From: Nitrosomonas sp.
GTDB taxonomy: Bacteria; Pseudomonadota; Gammaproteobacteria; Burkholderiales; Nitrosomonadaceae
Assembly (NCBI GenBank): GCA_020890945.1
Contig: JAJHPK010000039.1
Span: forward strand, 1-64,000
Length of the DNA: 64,000 nt
Reading direction: 5' to 3'
Of the stretch, positions 21,940 to 33,058 are shown piece after piece (within the stretch, counting starts at the first letter, position 1; every line of letters starts with the position of its first letter). The notes beneath the pieces were generated by a model, which worked only from the letters and a program-made list of their open reading frames with translations, was not told the origin of the DNA and made no database searches. The position numbers were made by a program, and so were the translations under genes.

Positions 21940-23175
21940 ATGAGAAATTTATTTACTATTCCCAACGTATTGTTATCGTTGTGTGTTGTATTGATTGCAT
22001 ATGTGCCGATAGCCACTGCCGATACCGTTACGGATTGGAACAAGCAGGCCGGGGATATCGTCGTGACTGCAAATATTGGTCCGTTACCCGCCGAACGAAC
22101 ACTTGCGATCGTCCAAGCTGCGGTGTATGAAGCGGTCAACGCGATTACGCGGCGCTATCCGATCAGCGATTTGAAACTGCAGTCCGAGCCAAGTGCATCG
22201 ATCGAAGCGGCAGTCGCGGCAGCAAACCGGACTGTGTTGATGCAATTAATTCCTAATCAAATCGCTGCGATTGACAAGGCTTATCAAGCTACCATCACTG
22301 TCATCAAAGATGAAGCTGCCAGAAAATCCGGTATTGCGATTGGCGAGCAAGCTGCACAAGGAATTCTCGCAATGCGTATCCAAGATGGTGCATTTGATCA
22401 GGAAACTTATCGACCCATTACTAGCGCGGGTGTGTATATCCCGACAGTTATTCCGGAAACACCGCAATGGGCCGCACGAAAGCCATGGTTGATGAAGAAT
22501 GCCGCTCAATTTAGACCGGCAGCGCCACCGCAATTAAATAGTGAGCGTTGGGCACGCGACTACAACGAAGTTAAAGCACTCGGCCGATTCGATAGTCAAG
22601 TGCGAACAGCGGAACAAACCGAAATTGCCCGCTTTTGGGAAGAAGTAATGCCACCCATTTATCACGGTATCGTGCGCTCAGTAGCAACACAATCTAGTCG
22701 AGAGATCACGCAAAACGCGCGATTGTTTGCCGCAGTCACGCAAGCATCCGACGATGCGTTGATCGCGGTTTTCGACGCGAAATATCATTATGGTCTGTGG
22801 CGACCTTTGACTGCCATACGCAACGGCGATATTGATGGCAATGATGCCACGGAGCGAGACGCTTCCTGGAAGCCATTCATTGATACGCCTATGCATCCAG
22901 AATATCCGTGCGCGCATTGTATTGTGTCGGCAGCGGTAGGAACGGTGTTGCAAGGGGAAATTGGCAATCATCAATCCCCCGTATTGAAAACTGTCAGTAA
23001 AGCGGCGGGCAATGTTTCACGGAGCTGGAACAGCATCGATGCTTTTATGCAGGAAGTGATCAATGCGCGTATTTATGACGGCGTGCATTACCGCAATTCC
23101 GGTGAAATCGGCGCACAGATGGGCAAGCAAGTTGCGAAGCTTGCGATCGAGAAATATCAACTGGGTAAAGAATAA
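21940..23175 (+). CDS. Secreted vanadium-dependent haloperoxidase/PAP2-superfamily protein
   Basis: A 411-residue protein from the ATG at 21940, preceded by AAGGA, with a signal peptide ending near YVPIATADT. The PAP2/vanadium haloperoxidase C-terminal motifs are visible: KYHYGLWRPLTAIR (Lys and Arg ligands of phosphate or vanadate), PEYPCAHCIVSAAVG (the middle motif, normally PSGH- or SHC-like, here CAHC) and ARIYDGVHYRNSGEIG (Arg plus catalytic His). It could be a periplasmic acid phosphatase or a haloperoxidase; the sequence alone does not separate them. It stands alone between an IS relic and a convergent ChaN-like gene. A second, truncated family member lies at 48336-48572. Confidence 0.82.
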   Translation: MRNLFTIPNVLLSLCVVLIAYVPIATADTVTDWNKQAGDIVVTANIGPLPAERTLAIVQAAVYEAVNAITRRYPISDLKLQSEPSASIEAAVAAANRTVLMQLIPNQIAAIDKAYQATITVIKDEAARKSGIAIGEQAAQGILAMRIQDGAFDQETYRPITSAGVYIPTVIPETPQWAARKPWLMKNAAQFRPAAPPQLNSERWARDYNEVKALGRFDSQVRTAEQTEIARFWEEVMPPIYHGIVRSVATQSSREITQNARLFAAVTQASDDALIAVFDAKYHYGLWRPLTAIRNGDIDGNDATERDASWKPFIDTPMHPEYPCAHCIVSAAVGTVLQGEIGNHQSPVLKTVSKAAGNVSRSWNSIDAFMQEVINARIYDGVHYRNSGEIGAQMGKQVAKLAIEKYQLGKE

Positions 23176-23199
23176 TTCTGCTAATGATTCAGAATATGT

Positions 23200-24447
23200 T
23201 TACTTAACCGCCGGAAATTTAGCAATGATTTGAATTTCTTCATTGTTGCGCTTGATTGTCATCGGCAACCACGTACCAGGTGCTTGCCGTTTGACAATGG
23301 CAATCACATCTTCGGTATTTTTGATCGATAACCCCGCCATTTGAATGATGACATCTGAGTCTTGCAATTTCGCTGCTTCGGCAATGCTGTTTTTCTCGAC
23401 TTGCAATACAACGGCGCCACCGCGCCCAATTTCATAACGAATCCCTAAGCGTTGAAATTGTGGTACGGCCGCATCAGAAATATGCGGCAATACACCAAAT
23501 ACCGCATCGGCAAGCCCTCTTACTAGATAATCACACGAACGATCACGATCCCAAGGCAACAAGGTAGCGATGTTTTTCACACCCAAATCGCGTAATTGAT
23601 GCGGAACTCCATAACCATGAACGATGTGACCCGCTCCCATTATTCCTACTACCAGCGGCGATTTGCGTTTTTCAGATTTCGCCAGAAATTGCTGCAAAAC
23701 TTGCGCCATTGCTCGATCCCACAATTGCTGACCGTCAATAAAACGCCTGAAATCAGGATCGTCTCGCTTAATTTCGCCTTCTTTCTTGTTTTTACGATCA
23801 TGTTGCTTATAAATCGGTAACAAATAATCTGCATACGCATCGCTGGGTTCTGCTGGACGAGTTAATCCTTCACGCTCTTCCACAGGAACACCGTAAAAAC
23901 CTTTTTCTGCAACCTTATGCCGCAATTGATGTTCGATATTCAAGGCAAGCATTGGTATACGATTCATACGGGCAAAATGAAATAGTGGCAAATATAGATT
24001 AGCATCGGTATTCCACACGCGATCCCATTCCGCAGCGCGCAGAAACTCTTTTTCATTCAATTCCCCGGCTATCCAACGATTGAGTATCGGCTGAATGCGA
24101 CGTGGAAACATTTCAAACCCAATCACCATATCCGAACGTTGCGCGTGCAAGGCCGTTAACGTTTGTAATTGCCAACGATGATGATCGGCATTGATGTGCG
24201 TTTCCCCCAATAACACCACGGCTGCTTTGGCTGCATTTGCAATAACCGCTTGCTGCGAGGATTTTCCGTTATCTTTTCGCGCTCCTGGAACCACCCAATC
24301 CCCTAATGCAACACATTGTTTCGAATCTAATTCATTAACGGAAGCCGATTCGCTCCAAGCATAACTACCATAGCCACTTAATAAACAAGTTGTTAATACG
24401 GATAGCAGCGTTGTTGTTGTTTTCAATCGTGTCATAGTCATTATCAT
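23200..24447 (-). CDS. ChaN-like iron/haem-associated protein with C-terminal PDZ domain
   Basis: The 415-residue protein has a signal peptide (LLSVLTTCLLSGYGSYAW) and a ChaN/DUF399 domain with AAVVLLGETHINADHHRWQL and DMVIGFEMFPRR and the MGAGHIVHGYGVPHQL segment. The last 90 residues form a PDZ domain (GAVVLQVEKNSIAEAAKLQD, DVIIQMAGLSI). ChaN proteins bind haem and are often iron-regulated; the PDZ addition suggests docking to a peptide or partner. It is 25 bp downstream of purL. The start at 24447 is chosen because longer forms overlap purL. Confidence 0.85.
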   Translation of the reverse strand: MIMTMTRLKTTTTLLSVLTTCLLSGYGSYAWSESASVNELDSKQCVALGDWVVPGARKDNGKSSQQAVIANAAKAAVVLLGETHINADHHRWQLQTLTALHAQRSDMVIGFEMFPRRIQPILNRWIAGELNEKEFLRAAEWDRVWNTDANLYLPLFHFARMNRIPMLALNIEHQLRHKVAEKGFYGVPVEEREGLTRPAEPSDAYADYLLPIYKQHDRKNKKEGEIKRDDPDFRRFIDGQQLWDRAMAQVLQQFLAKSEKRKSPLVVGIMGAGHIVHGYGVPHQLRDLGVKNIATLLPWDRDRSCDYLVRGLADAVFGVLPHISDAAVPQFQRLGIRYEIGRGGAVVLQVEKNSIAEAAKLQDSDVIIQMAGLSIKNTEDVIAIVKRQAPGTWLPMTIKRNNEEIQIIAKFPAVK

Positions 24448-24472
24448 GAAATCCCGGTGAGAAATTTTGAAT

Positions 24473-27400
24473 CTATCCAATCCATTGACGGGCATTGCGA
24501 AATAATCGCATCCACGGACCGTCTTCTTGATTGCTGAATGAGTCCGGATACCAAGAATGTTGCGAAATGCGAAATACTCGCTCCGGATGCGGCATCAACA
24601 CATTGAAACGTCCATCCGCAGTTGTTAATCCGGTGATCCCCTGCATCGATCCGTTAGGATTGTAGGGATACTGCTCAGTGATGGCTCCATTATTATCGAC
24701 AAAACGTAGCGTCACCAGATTCGCCACAGCATCCAGCGAATTTTCAGCTGCATTCGCTGCAAACTCAACTTTACCTTCACCATGAGCGACGGTAATCGGC
24801 ATACGGCTTCCCGACATGCCGGCAAACAATATTGAAGCGGTTTGCTGAACTTCAACCATCACCAAACGCGCTTCGAATTGTTCCGATAAATTTCTTTTAA
24901 AGCGTGGCCAATGCTCCGTTCCAGGAATAATTTCCTGCAAATTACTCATCATTTGACAGCCATTGCACACACCGAGCGCAAAACTATCTTTGCGTTGGAA
25001 AAATGCCGCGAATTCATCACGCGCACGCGGATTAAATAAAATCGATTTAGCCCAACCTTCACCTGCGCCCAATACATCCCCGTAAGAAAATCCGCCGCAA
25101 GCAGCCATTCCTTGAAAATCTTTGAGCGATACACGGCCAGATAAAATATCACTCATATGAACATCGACAGCGGCAAATCCAGCAAGATCAAAGGCTGCCG
25201 CCATTTCAACATGACCATTGACACCCTGTTCGCGCAAAATAGCGATACGTGGACGAGTATTCAAATGAACAAAGGGAGCTGCTATGTCGTCACTCGCATC
25301 AAACGCGAGATTAAATTGCAAACCAGGATCGTTGGTATCCAAAACACGATCATATTCCTGCTGTGCGCAGACTGGATTATCACGCAATTTTTGCATGTGA
25401 TACGTGGTTTCTGACCAAGCTCGCTGTAAATCAACACGTTGTTCAGATAACACCGCTTGGTTGTTCCGCATCAGCCGGATTTCATCGGTATTGTTCAATT
25501 GTCCAATGACGAAACTCATTTCCCGCAATCCAGCATCATGTAGCACATTCATTACTTCTGCATGGTGTTCGGTGCGAATTTGTATCACCGCCCCCAATTC
25601 CTCGTTAAATAAAACTTCGAGGATTTTTTCATAAAAATGATTACCCGATTGCTCCGGATGCAATTCCGAATCATCCAAATCACTGCGCCGAGCATCAAAA
25701 CACAGTTGATCTAGGTTAATCGTAACGCCTGTACGCGCAGCAAAAGCCATTTCACAAAGTGTAACGAACAATCCACCATCAGAACGATCGTGATAAGCCA
25801 GTACTTTATTTTCACGATTAAGGCGCTGAATCGCGTTAAAAAAGACTTTTAGTCTTTTTGCACCAATTTCACCGTCGATATTGGGCACCGTGTTACCCAC
25901 CTGTTTATACACCTGCGTTAACGCCGATCCCCCGAGACGATTTTGTCCAGCACCTAAATCGATCAATAGCAATTCCGTTGCACCGCAATCCGTTCTCAGT
26001 TGCGGCGTCAGTGTTTGACGTACATTGGTTACGCTGGCGAATGCCGAAACAATTAACGATAATGGCGCGATGACTTCTTTGTAGGTCACTTCGCCGTTTT
26101 GTGGATCGATTTCTTGCCAAGTTGTTTTCATCGACATCGAATCCTTGCCAACCGGAATGCTCATGCCTAATTGCGGGCACAATTCCATGCCGACACTGTG
26201 AACGGCATCATACAACCCGGCATCTTCACCGGGGTGTCCGGCTGCAGCCATCCAATTCGCCGATAATTTAATTTGTTCAATATCATCAATCAGTGCGGCA
26301 GCGATATTACAAATCCCCTCGCCTACCGCCATCCGAGCAGATGCCACGGGATCGATCAAAGCCAGTGGAGTACGTTCGCCAATCGCGAATGCCTCACCTA
26401 AATTCGTTTGAAACCCACGGCTAGTCACCGCCACATCGGCAACAGGCACTTGCCAAGGTCCAATCATCTGATCACGCGCTGTCATGCCACCAATACTGCG
26501 ATCACCGATAGTGATAAGAAAAGTTTTATCGGCAACGCTAGGTAAGCGCAGAATTCGATACGCAGCCTCAGTCAGAGTCATGCATGAAAAATCAATTGCG
26601 GCTAACTGTTTGTTTCGACGCGCAACATCGCGCAACATTTTTGGCGGTTTGCCCAGTAATACGGATAAGGACATGTCGACCGGAATATCGGTAGACTCAG
26701 AATCGAAAACGGTCAGTTGCTGCTCTGCTGTTGCTTTGCCCACGACCGCAAATGGACAGCGTTCTCGCTCACAAATACTCCGGAATAAATCCAAAGATTC
26801 TGGTCTAATCGCTAACACATAACGCTCTTGCGCCTCATTGCTCCAGAGTTGCATCGGTGACATACTGCTTTCTTCGGAAGGAATATTGCGTAAATCAAAA
26901 CGCCCTCCTTTATTGGAATCATGAACTAATTCTGGAAAAGCGTTCGATAATCCTCCAGCCCCTACGTCGTGAATAAATAAAATAGGATTTTCCTGTCCTG
27001 AGCGTTGTAATTGCCAACAACGATCAATCACTTCTTGCGCGCGTCGTTGCATTTCTGGATTACCCCGCTGCACGGAATCAAAATCCAACGACTCCATATT
27101 ACTACCAGTGTCCATACTAGAGGCTGCGCCACCGCCCAAACCAATTAACATGCCAGGACCTCCTAACTGGATCAACAAGGTTCCAGCGTCGAATCTTTCC
27201 TTATGCACATGAGAATCAGAAATTTGACCGATTCCTCCGGCCAGCATGATCGGTTTATGATAACCACGCACTTCACCCGCGACGTGTTCTTCAAAAGTAC
27301 GAAAATAACCGGCCAGATTCGGGCGGCCAAATTCATTATTGAATGCCGCACCGCCGATCGGACCTTCCAACATAATTTGCAACGCTGACGCAATACGGTT

Positions 27401-28495
27401 AGGTTTACCGTAGGTTGACTGTTTATTTTTGTCCGATGAATCATTTTCCCAAGGTTGAATCGCCTCGGGAATATTCAAATTCGATACTGAAAAACCACAT
27501 AACCCCGCTTTGGGTTTAGCACCCCTTCCGGTCGCACCTTCATCACGAATTTCACCCCCTACCCCCGTTGCGGCACCGGGAAATGGAGAAATGGCAGTGG
27601 GATGATTGTGTGTTTCCACTTTCATTAGCCAATGTGTTTTTTCAAGTAAATATCCATAAGCATTGTCTTTTCCAGGATAGAACCGCGCAATCGTATCACC
27701 TGCAATGACACTCGCATTGTCGGCATAGGCAACCAACGTTCCCTGTGGATGGACTTGATGGGTGTTTCGAATCATGGTAAATAATGATTTGTCTTGAGTT
27801 TGACCGTCGATAATCCAATTGGCATTAAAAATTTTGTGCCGACAATGCTCTGAATTGGCTTGAGCAAACATCATCAATTCGACATCGGTAGGATTACGCT
27901 GTATTTGCTGAAAATAATCAAAAAGATAATCGATTTCATCGTCTGACAATGCCAATCCCAACGTTTGGTTCGCTTGCTGCAATGCACTTATGCCATGGGA
28001 AACAATATCAATATATCGCAAAGGTTTCGGTGGAAATTGCTGAAACAGTTGTTGCACTTCATCTAACGAATAGAACACGGACTCAGTCATTCGATCATGC
28101 AGTAAGCGCATTAACAGTTGTCGTTCTTGCGCAGAGAGCACTTGTGTAAAGTACAGATGATAAGCAATGCCGCGTTCTATGCGTTCAATCTTAGATAACC
28201 CGCAGTGATGTGCAATATCGGTAGCTTTACTGGACCACGGAGAAATCGTTCCCAATCGTGGCAATATCAGGAAAAACTCTCCTCCTGGCGACTCATGCTT
28301 GTGTTGCTCACCGTCAACATTCAATAATCTGCATAGAGCATGCGTTTCTTCAGTATTTAATTGACTTTGTGTTGCACAAAAATACCAGTAGTGCGAATCA
28401 ATCGCTGTTACCCATCGATTAATCGCGGTAATTTGTTGCAATAACTTTTTTAAACGAAAATCAGAATGTGCAGGCTCACCACGAAATTGAAGCAT
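24473..28495 (-). CDS. purL: Phosphoribosylformylglycinamidine synthase (single-chain PurL)
   Basis: Converts FGAR, glutamine and ATP to FGAM in purine synthesis. The start at 28495 ([19 protein letters not shown]) gives 1340 residues, typical for the large proteobacterial enzyme; an upstream extension of 25 residues is not family-like. It has an N-terminal PurS-like region, two AIR-synthase-type domains ([40 protein letters not shown]) and a C-terminal class I glutaminase with [15 protein letters not shown] (Cys), AHGEGKVEF (His) and MPHPERVFR. Divergent from nnrD with a short intergenic region. Confidence 0.98.
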   Translation of the reverse strand: MLQFRGEPAHSDFRLKKLLQQITAINRWVTAIDSHYWYFCATQSQLNTEETHALCRLLNVDGEQHKHESPGGEFFLILPRLGTISPWSSKATDIAHHCGLSKIERIERGIAYHLYFTQVLSAQERQLLMRLLHDRMTESVFYSLDEVQQLFQQFPPKPLRYIDIVSHGISALQQANQTLGLALSDDEIDYLFDYFQQIQRNPTDVELMMFAQANSEHCRHKIFNANWIIDGQTQDKSLFTMIRNTHQVHPQGTLVAYADNASVIAGDTIARFYPGKDNAYGYLLEKTHWLMKVETHNHPTAISPFPGAATGVGGEIRDEGATGRGAKPKAGLCGFSVSNLNIPEAIQPWENDSSDKNKQSTYGKPNRIASALQIMLEGPIGGAAFNNEFGRPNLAGYFRTFEEHVAGEVRGYHKPIMLAGGIGQISDSHVHKERFDAGTLLIQLGGPGMLIGLGGGAASSMDTGSNMESLDFDSVQRGNPEMQRRAQEVIDRCWQLQRSGQENPILFIHDVGAGGLSNAFPELVHDSNKGGRFDLRNIPSEESSMSPMQLWSNEAQERYVLAIRPESLDLFRSICERERCPFAVVGKATAEQQLTVFDSESTDIPVDMSLSVLLGKPPKMLRDVARRNKQLAAIDFSCMTLTEAAYRILRLPSVADKTFLITIGDRSIGGMTARDQMIGPWQVPVADVAVTSRGFQTNLGEAFAIGERTPLALIDPVASARMAVGEGICNIAAALIDDIEQIKLSANWMAAAGHPGEDAGLYDAVHSVGMELCPQLGMSIPVGKDSMSMKTTWQEIDPQNGEVTYKEVIAPLSLIVSAFASVTNVRQTLTPQLRTDCGATELLLIDLGAGQNRLGGSALTQVYKQVGNTVPNIDGEIGAKRLKVFFNAIQRLNRENKVLAYHDRSDGGLFVTLCEMAFAARTGVTINLDQLCFDARRSDLDDSELHPEQSGNHFYEKILEVLFNEELGAVIQIRTEHHAEVMNVLHDAGLREMSFVIGQLNNTDEIRLMRNNQAVLSEQRVDLQRAWSETTYHMQKLRDNPVCAQQEYDRVLDTNDPGLQFNLAFDASDDIAAPFVHLNTRPRIAILREQGVNGHVEMAAAFDLAGFAAVDVHMSDILSGRVSLKDFQGMAACGGFSYGDVLGAGEGWAKSILFNPRARDEFAAFFQRKDSFALGVCNGCQMMSNLQEIIPGTEHWPRFKRNLSEQFEARLVMVEVQQTASILFAGMSGSRMPITVAHGEGKVEFAANAAENSLDAVANLVTLRFVDNNGAITEQYPYNPNGSMQGITGLTTADGRFNVLMPHPERVFRISQHSWYPDSFSNQEDGPWMRLFRNARQWIG

Positions 28496-28583
28496 CTGTA
28501 GAATATTGATTATTGATAAAAGTATAATTTTACACCAGATGCTATGCTTAGCACTCGCCATGCAAAACATTCATACGTCCATC

Positions 28584-30125
28584 ATGCCCTCTAGTCATCT
28601 TTTTTTCGCTCCGGTCTATTCCACCGAACAAATTCGCTCCATAGAACATCAGTTACTTTCGTTGCCAAATCCAGTGCCATTGATGGAACGCGCAGGTTAT
28701 GCTGCGGCAAAAATTACGCGTGAAAGGTTACTTAAAAATGCCACTAATCAGCGCATACTGGTTTTGGCAGGACCGGGAAATAACGGCGGTGATGCTTTTG
28801 TCGCGGCACGGTATTTGGCAGATTGGGGACATGAAGTTACGGTCGTATTCATTGGCGATACGAATCGCTTACCAAACGATGCAAAAAGTGCTCTGCAAGC
28901 TTGGCTGTCGATGGGAGGTGAAATTTCGCAAATAATCCCCAACAAATCAACTTGGGATGCCATTATCGACGGAATTTTTGGTATCGGCTTGGAACCATCT
29001 CAATCGCGTCCGATTACAGGCATTTACCGACAATGGATTGCGACAGTCAATCAAATGCAATGCCCTGTTTTATCCTTAGATATTCCATCCGGCCTAGGTA
29101 GTGATGATGGCTGTATTTATGGCGCCGCAATACACGCGACCATTACGGTCACTTTTATTGGTGTAAAACCCGGATTGTTTACCAACTCTGGTTCCGATTT
29201 CTGCGGAAAAATTGTCTTAGCGACATTGAATATTGATGCTGGTTATCTCCCCACCCCCAGCAGTTGGTTATTAAACCCATCGTTCATTCAATCTTTATTG
29301 CCTTCGCCTCGCGTTGCAAACAGTCACAAAGGTTCTTATGGCAGTGTTGCGATTATCGGCGGTTCCACTGGCATGGTAGGCGCAACCTTGCTTGCAGGTC
29401 GCGCGGCGCTCAATTTAGGAGCCGGTCGCGTATATATTGGCATGTTGGCTGAAAAATCGCCTGTCGTCGATTACCTGCAACCCGAATTAATGTTACGTGC
29501 GCCTACTGAGTTATTGGCCCTGGAATCACTCAGTTGCATCATTGCCGGCCCAGGCATGGGCACTTCTCCTCTCGCCGTCAATTTATTAAAACAAACACTC
29601 AACATACCCCTACCATTAGTATTAGACGCAGATGCGTTGAATCTAATTGCACAACACACGGATCTTGCAGAAAAACTTATGGACCGTGATGCGCCGACTA
29701 TTCTGACGCCCCATCCTACGGAAGCAGCTCGCCTACTGAATATTACGACTGCAGCCGTGCAAAATAATCGTATGCAAGCCGCTTTACAACTGGCGCAGCA
29801 ATTCAAATGCACAGTCGTATTGAAAGGTGCTGGCAGTATTTGCTGTTTAACCAATGGAAAACGTTATATCAATACCAGCGGCAATGCCGGACTCAGCACG
29901 GCTGGTACTGGCGATGTATTGACAGGTATGATTGGTGCATTAATCGCACAAGGAATAGACGTCGAACGGTCATTATTGTTGGCTGTTTATTTACACGGTG
30001 CTGCGGCAGATGAATTCCGCAAAGAAATAAATGGTCCCGTAGGAATGACCGCATCCGATGTCATCAATGCTGCACGCAAGTTATTAAATACACTTATCGA
30101 AACGCTACATGACCTTAATGAATAA
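28584..30125 (+). CDS. nnrD: Bifunctional NAD(P)HX epimerase/dehydratase
   Basis: Repairs hydrated NAD(P)H. The N-terminal YjeF epimerase domain shows VLAGPGNNGGDAFVAARYL, and the C-terminal ribokinase-like dehydratase shows NSHKGSYGSVAIIGGSTGM, LTPHPTEAARLL and STAGTGDVLTGMIGAL. I place the start at MPSSHLFFAP (28584); the Met eight codons earlier (28560) is an alternative, and neither has a strong ribosome site. The total of about 513 residues is normal. It is divergent from purL. Confidence 0.95.
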   Translation: MPSSHLFFAPVYSTEQIRSIEHQLLSLPNPVPLMERAGYAAAKITRERLLKNATNQRILVLAGPGNNGGDAFVAARYLADWGHEVTVVFIGDTNRLPNDAKSALQAWLSMGGEISQIIPNKSTWDAIIDGIFGIGLEPSQSRPITGIYRQWIATVNQMQCPVLSLDIPSGLGSDDGCIYGAAIHATITVTFIGVKPGLFTNSGSDFCGKIVLATLNIDAGYLPTPSSWLLNPSFIQSLLPSPRVANSHKGSYGSVAIIGGSTGMVGATLLAGRAALNLGAGRVYIGMLAEKSPVVDYLQPELMLRAPTELLALESLSCIIAGPGMGTSPLAVNLLKQTLNIPLPLVLDADALNLIAQHTDLAEKLMDRDAPTILTPHPTEAARLLNITTAAVQNNRMQAALQLAQQFKCTVVLKGAGSICCLTNGKRYINTSGNAGLSTAGTGDVLTGMIGALIAQGIDVERSLLLAVYLHGAAADEFRKEINGPVGMTASDVINAARKLLNTLIETLHDLNE

Positions 30126-30337
30126 TGCGTCAACTGTTTAGTGGAAACAAAGTTAAGTAGCTTTTTTTGTAACTCAAATTCAACGAACAATATATCCATT
30201 AATCGCAAGAATTGTTAAAAATAATCACACCCTCCACTTAGGAATTTGATATCATGCCGAACTCATTTTTACACTTACATTTTAACGGTCGATGCTGGCT
30301 GACAGTAGTTTGAAATATTGTATGACAGTCTTTATTT

Positions 30338-30353
30338 TTTAGACGTCTAAAAT
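30338..30353. promoter_or_regulatory. 16-bp perfect palindrome upstream of the methyltransferase gene
   Basis: TTTTAGACGTCTAAAA lies about 30 bp before the GTG at 30384. It is a plausible dimeric-regulator operator for the following cluster. No matching regulator gene is present, so function is inference only. Confidence 0.35.
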
Positions 30354-30383
30354 TGAATTATGAAAGGTAAAAGGTAAAAATTA

Positions 30384-31307
30384 GTGGACAATATGCCTGT
30401 ACAAGAAAAAGATCATAGTTTAAAGAATTACCGAGTTAATCGATCGCGAGGTTTATCTAGAATTAACGAAAGATTGGGATTAGGTTTTCCAATAGTGCCA
30501 ATGATTCGTGATCTTCTCACAAAAAGAAATTCTCTTGACGTGCTTGAAGTCGGTTTCGGTTACGGTCATACGCTTCTCGAACTTGCGTGGCTTTTCCGAG
30601 ATAAAAAAATACAATTTCATGGCGTCGATAAACGTCCAAATGTAGTGACAAGAGACGATCTTCGTAAAATTGCATTGGATTTTGGAGTAGTTTCATCGTC
30701 CGAACTTAATGCACTTGTACTTCCACATATCTATTCATATGATGCAACAACTCTACATTTCGAAGATGAGAGCTTTGATTTTATCTATTCCGCATTTGTA
30801 GTCCGGTTCATTGAACGCAAAGACAAATTTTTAGAAGAAGTTTGTCGAGTACTAAAACCTGGCGGCACAGCGATTCTTCACATTGGGGGCGAAGGCTGGA
30901 ATTATCCTTTTGGCCAAACGACGGATGATCGTCGTTTAACAAACTATCTAAATCGATTTGTGTTAATACACTCGAACGAATTGATCCCCCTTCCAATTTA
31001 TCTAAAATTGTTTAATGGATCATCATTCCAATTTGAATTTTCTGATAGTTTACATTGCATACTCAATGTTACTAAGCTTCAAAAAGGGCGTCTTGATCTC
31101 GAGCTCAAATATAATAACGAGCTTAGCATGAGTGGGCGCAAGCTCCCTCTTCGAAATCGAAGAGGACAAATTAAAGGTGGTTTTCGTTCCGTTTTTGAAA
31201 TAAGTATGCAGAATTATGATGCATTATTTGAGCGCGGATTGTTAACAATTGATTTTTTGAAACGAGCAGATCAATACCGAACTTCGAGTACTTATGGAAA
31301 TAAATGA
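30384..31307 (+). CDS. SAM-dependent class I methyltransferase
   Basis: A 307-residue protein from a GTG at 30384 (or the ATG at 30393), behind an AAAGG ribosome site. Motif I is LDVLEVGFGYGHTLLELAW, the acidic end of beta-2 is FHGVDKRP, and the post-motif segment is FEDESFDFIYSAFVVRFIE followed by EEVCRVLKPGGTAILHIGG. This is the Methyltransf_11/UbiE-like fold. The substrate is unknown. It precedes the export/ligase cluster on the same strand but has its own downstream palindrome (31318-31341), so co-transcription is not certain. Confidence 0.85.
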   Translation: MDNMPVQEKDHSLKNYRVNRSRGLSRINERLGLGFPIVPMIRDLLTKRNSLDVLEVGFGYGHTLLELAWLFRDKKIQFHGVDKRPNVVTRDDLRKIALDFGVVSSSELNALVLPHIYSYDATTLHFEDESFDFIYSAFVVRFIERKDKFLEEVCRVLKPGGTAILHIGGEGWNYPFGQTTDDRRLTNYLNRFVLIHSNELIPLPIYLKLFNGSSFQFEFSDSLHCILNVTKLQKGRLDLELKYNNELSMSGRKLPLRNRRGQIKGGFRSVFEISMQNYDALFERGLLTIDFLKRADQYRTSSTYGNK

Positions 31308-31317
31308 TGGGATAATT

Positions 31318-31341
31318 GATAAGGTTGATATCAACCTTATC
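31318..31341 (+). terminator. Perfect 24-bp palindrome after the methyltransferase gene
   Basis: Eleven bases after the methyltransferase stop there is a perfect self-complementary run with arms GATAAGGTTGAT. It can form a stem or act as a protein site. A short TCTTC follows rather than a strong T-run, so termination is only possible. Confidence 0.4.
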
Positions 31342-31582
31342 TCTTCACACCTCGTTTCAATCATTTTAAAACTGGCAGTGCGTATTTGTGAACAAAATTT
31401 TTGATAAAAATAAAAACATACAGTACCAAATTTGAATGAATTAATGTGATGCATTTGTGAGCAGCATTCACCTACTGAATATAACTTATTTATATCGCTA
31501 CATCACAACTGCTGTGACATTTTGTAATTTTCTTATTACACCTGATGATTAATTTCATGAAGTATCGATATGTTTTTGTATT

Positions 31583-32908
31583 ATGAGAAATTTGTATTAT
31601 TTTGTCGTTTTAGTTGCAGCAATTTTTTTACTCATTACTGTTGTTAATGCAGCAAGTCTTATTGATATCTATCATGAAGCTCTGCAGCATGACACACAAT
31701 ACAAAATTGCAAGGCATTCTTATTTAGCTAATCAAGAAAAACTCCCCCAAGGCAGAGCTGGATTGCTGCCCAATATCGAATTCGCCGGAAGAGCTCGAGC
31801 AACGTTACTTGACACTGAAAATCGGGGTGAAGCGACAATTAACAATCGTGGCATGGTTATCACGGCCACTCAGCCTTTATTTCGTGTAGAAAATTTTCTT
31901 ATTTATCAGCAAGCAAAAAATGAGGTTGCTCAAGGCGATGCTAAATTTGTATTAGCTGCGCAGGATTTAATTTTACGTGTCATACAAGGATATTTTGATA
32001 CCTTGATTGCTCAGGCGAATGTTGATGCAATGGTGGCGCAAGAAAAAGCTTTTCGTCAGCAGCTTGAGCTAATGAATAATAACCTCGAATTTGGTCTTGG
32101 AACTATAGTCGATAAAAACGAAGCAGAATCACGGTACGATTTGGCATTATCGCAGGAATTAGCAGCAAAAAATGCATTGGAAATCAGTAAACGTAACCTC
32201 CAAAGCATTATCAACCGCTTTCCCAATGATTTGATTGGTCTGAGTATTGACAACATTATTGCTGATCCGCTTATTGCACCTCAAGAAAAAATGGAAGAGC
32301 TAGTTGAACAGGCCGAAAGAAAAAATTTTTTACTAAAAATACAGCAATTCTCTTATGAAATTGCACAACAAGAATTAAGTCGTGCTAAAGCGGGGCACTA
32401 TCCGACCGTCGATGTTGTGGGTCAATACACCAATCAGCAGAATCAACCATTTGTAGTAACTGGAAGAGGCATAGATTTTGAATCTAAATCAATTGGCGTA
32501 GAGGTGAAAATTCCTATTTTCCAAGGATTCTCTACACAGTCACGTGTACGTGAAATGCTTGCCACTCGAGACAAAACACGCGAAGAAGTAGAAAACATCC
32601 GACGTATTATTAACCTTCAGGTGCGTCAGCATTATTTAAATATCACGAACGGCATCGCTCAAATCAAGGCACTCAAAAAAGCCATTATTTCAACTCGCAG
32701 TCAACTAGACTCAACAATTTTAGGCCGAGAATCAGGTATCAGGTTAGAAATCGATGTTCTCAATGCACAGCAACAATACTATTCAGCTCGGAAAAATCTT
32801 GTAGTAGCTTATTACAATTACTTGATGTCAAGATTAAGACTAAAGGCCGAACTGGGTGAACTTGATGAATCCGTTTTAGAAGAGGTTAGTGCTTCATTAC
32901 AGGGATAA
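31583..32908 (+). CDS. TolC-family outer-membrane efflux/secretion channel
   Basis: The 441-residue protein has a signal peptide (VVLVAAIFLLITVVNAA) and the TolC repeat structure: ASLIDIYHEALQHDTQYKIA at the start, GRAGLLPNIEFAGRA, the second repeat SRAKAGHYPTVDVVGQYTNQ, and coiled-coil helices throughout. It forms the trans-periplasmic channel of tripartite exporters. The HlyD-like partner is three genes downstream (35045). No ABC or RND pump gene is in the cluster. Confidence 0.92.
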   Translation: MRNLYYFVVLVAAIFLLITVVNAASLIDIYHEALQHDTQYKIARHSYLANQEKLPQGRAGLLPNIEFAGRARATLLDTENRGEATINNRGMVITATQPLFRVENFLIYQQAKNEVAQGDAKFVLAAQDLILRVIQGYFDTLIAQANVDAMVAQEKAFRQQLELMNNNLEFGLGTIVDKNEAESRYDLALSQELAAKNALEISKRNLQSIINRFPNDLIGLSIDNIIADPLIAPQEKMEELVEQAERKNFLLKIQQFSYEIAQQELSRAKAGHYPTVDVVGQYTNQQNQPFVVTGRGIDFESKSIGVEVKIPIFQGFSTQSRVREMLATRDKTREEVENIRRIINLQVRQHYLNITNGIAQIKALKKAIISTRSQLDSTILGRESGIRLEIDVLNAQQQYYSARKNLVVAYYNYLMSRLRLKAELGELDESVLEEVSASLQG

Positions 32909-33058
32909 AGTAACAAGATAGAGGATCTGCATCATCGGATTCTAATTTTGGTGACGTTAGTGCTAAAACTTCAATTGATACTTGATATGTAACTATTTGT
33001 TAATAATAAAAATGTCATTAAACTTTTTTAATTTCAACAAAAAACTGGAGCTACTATC

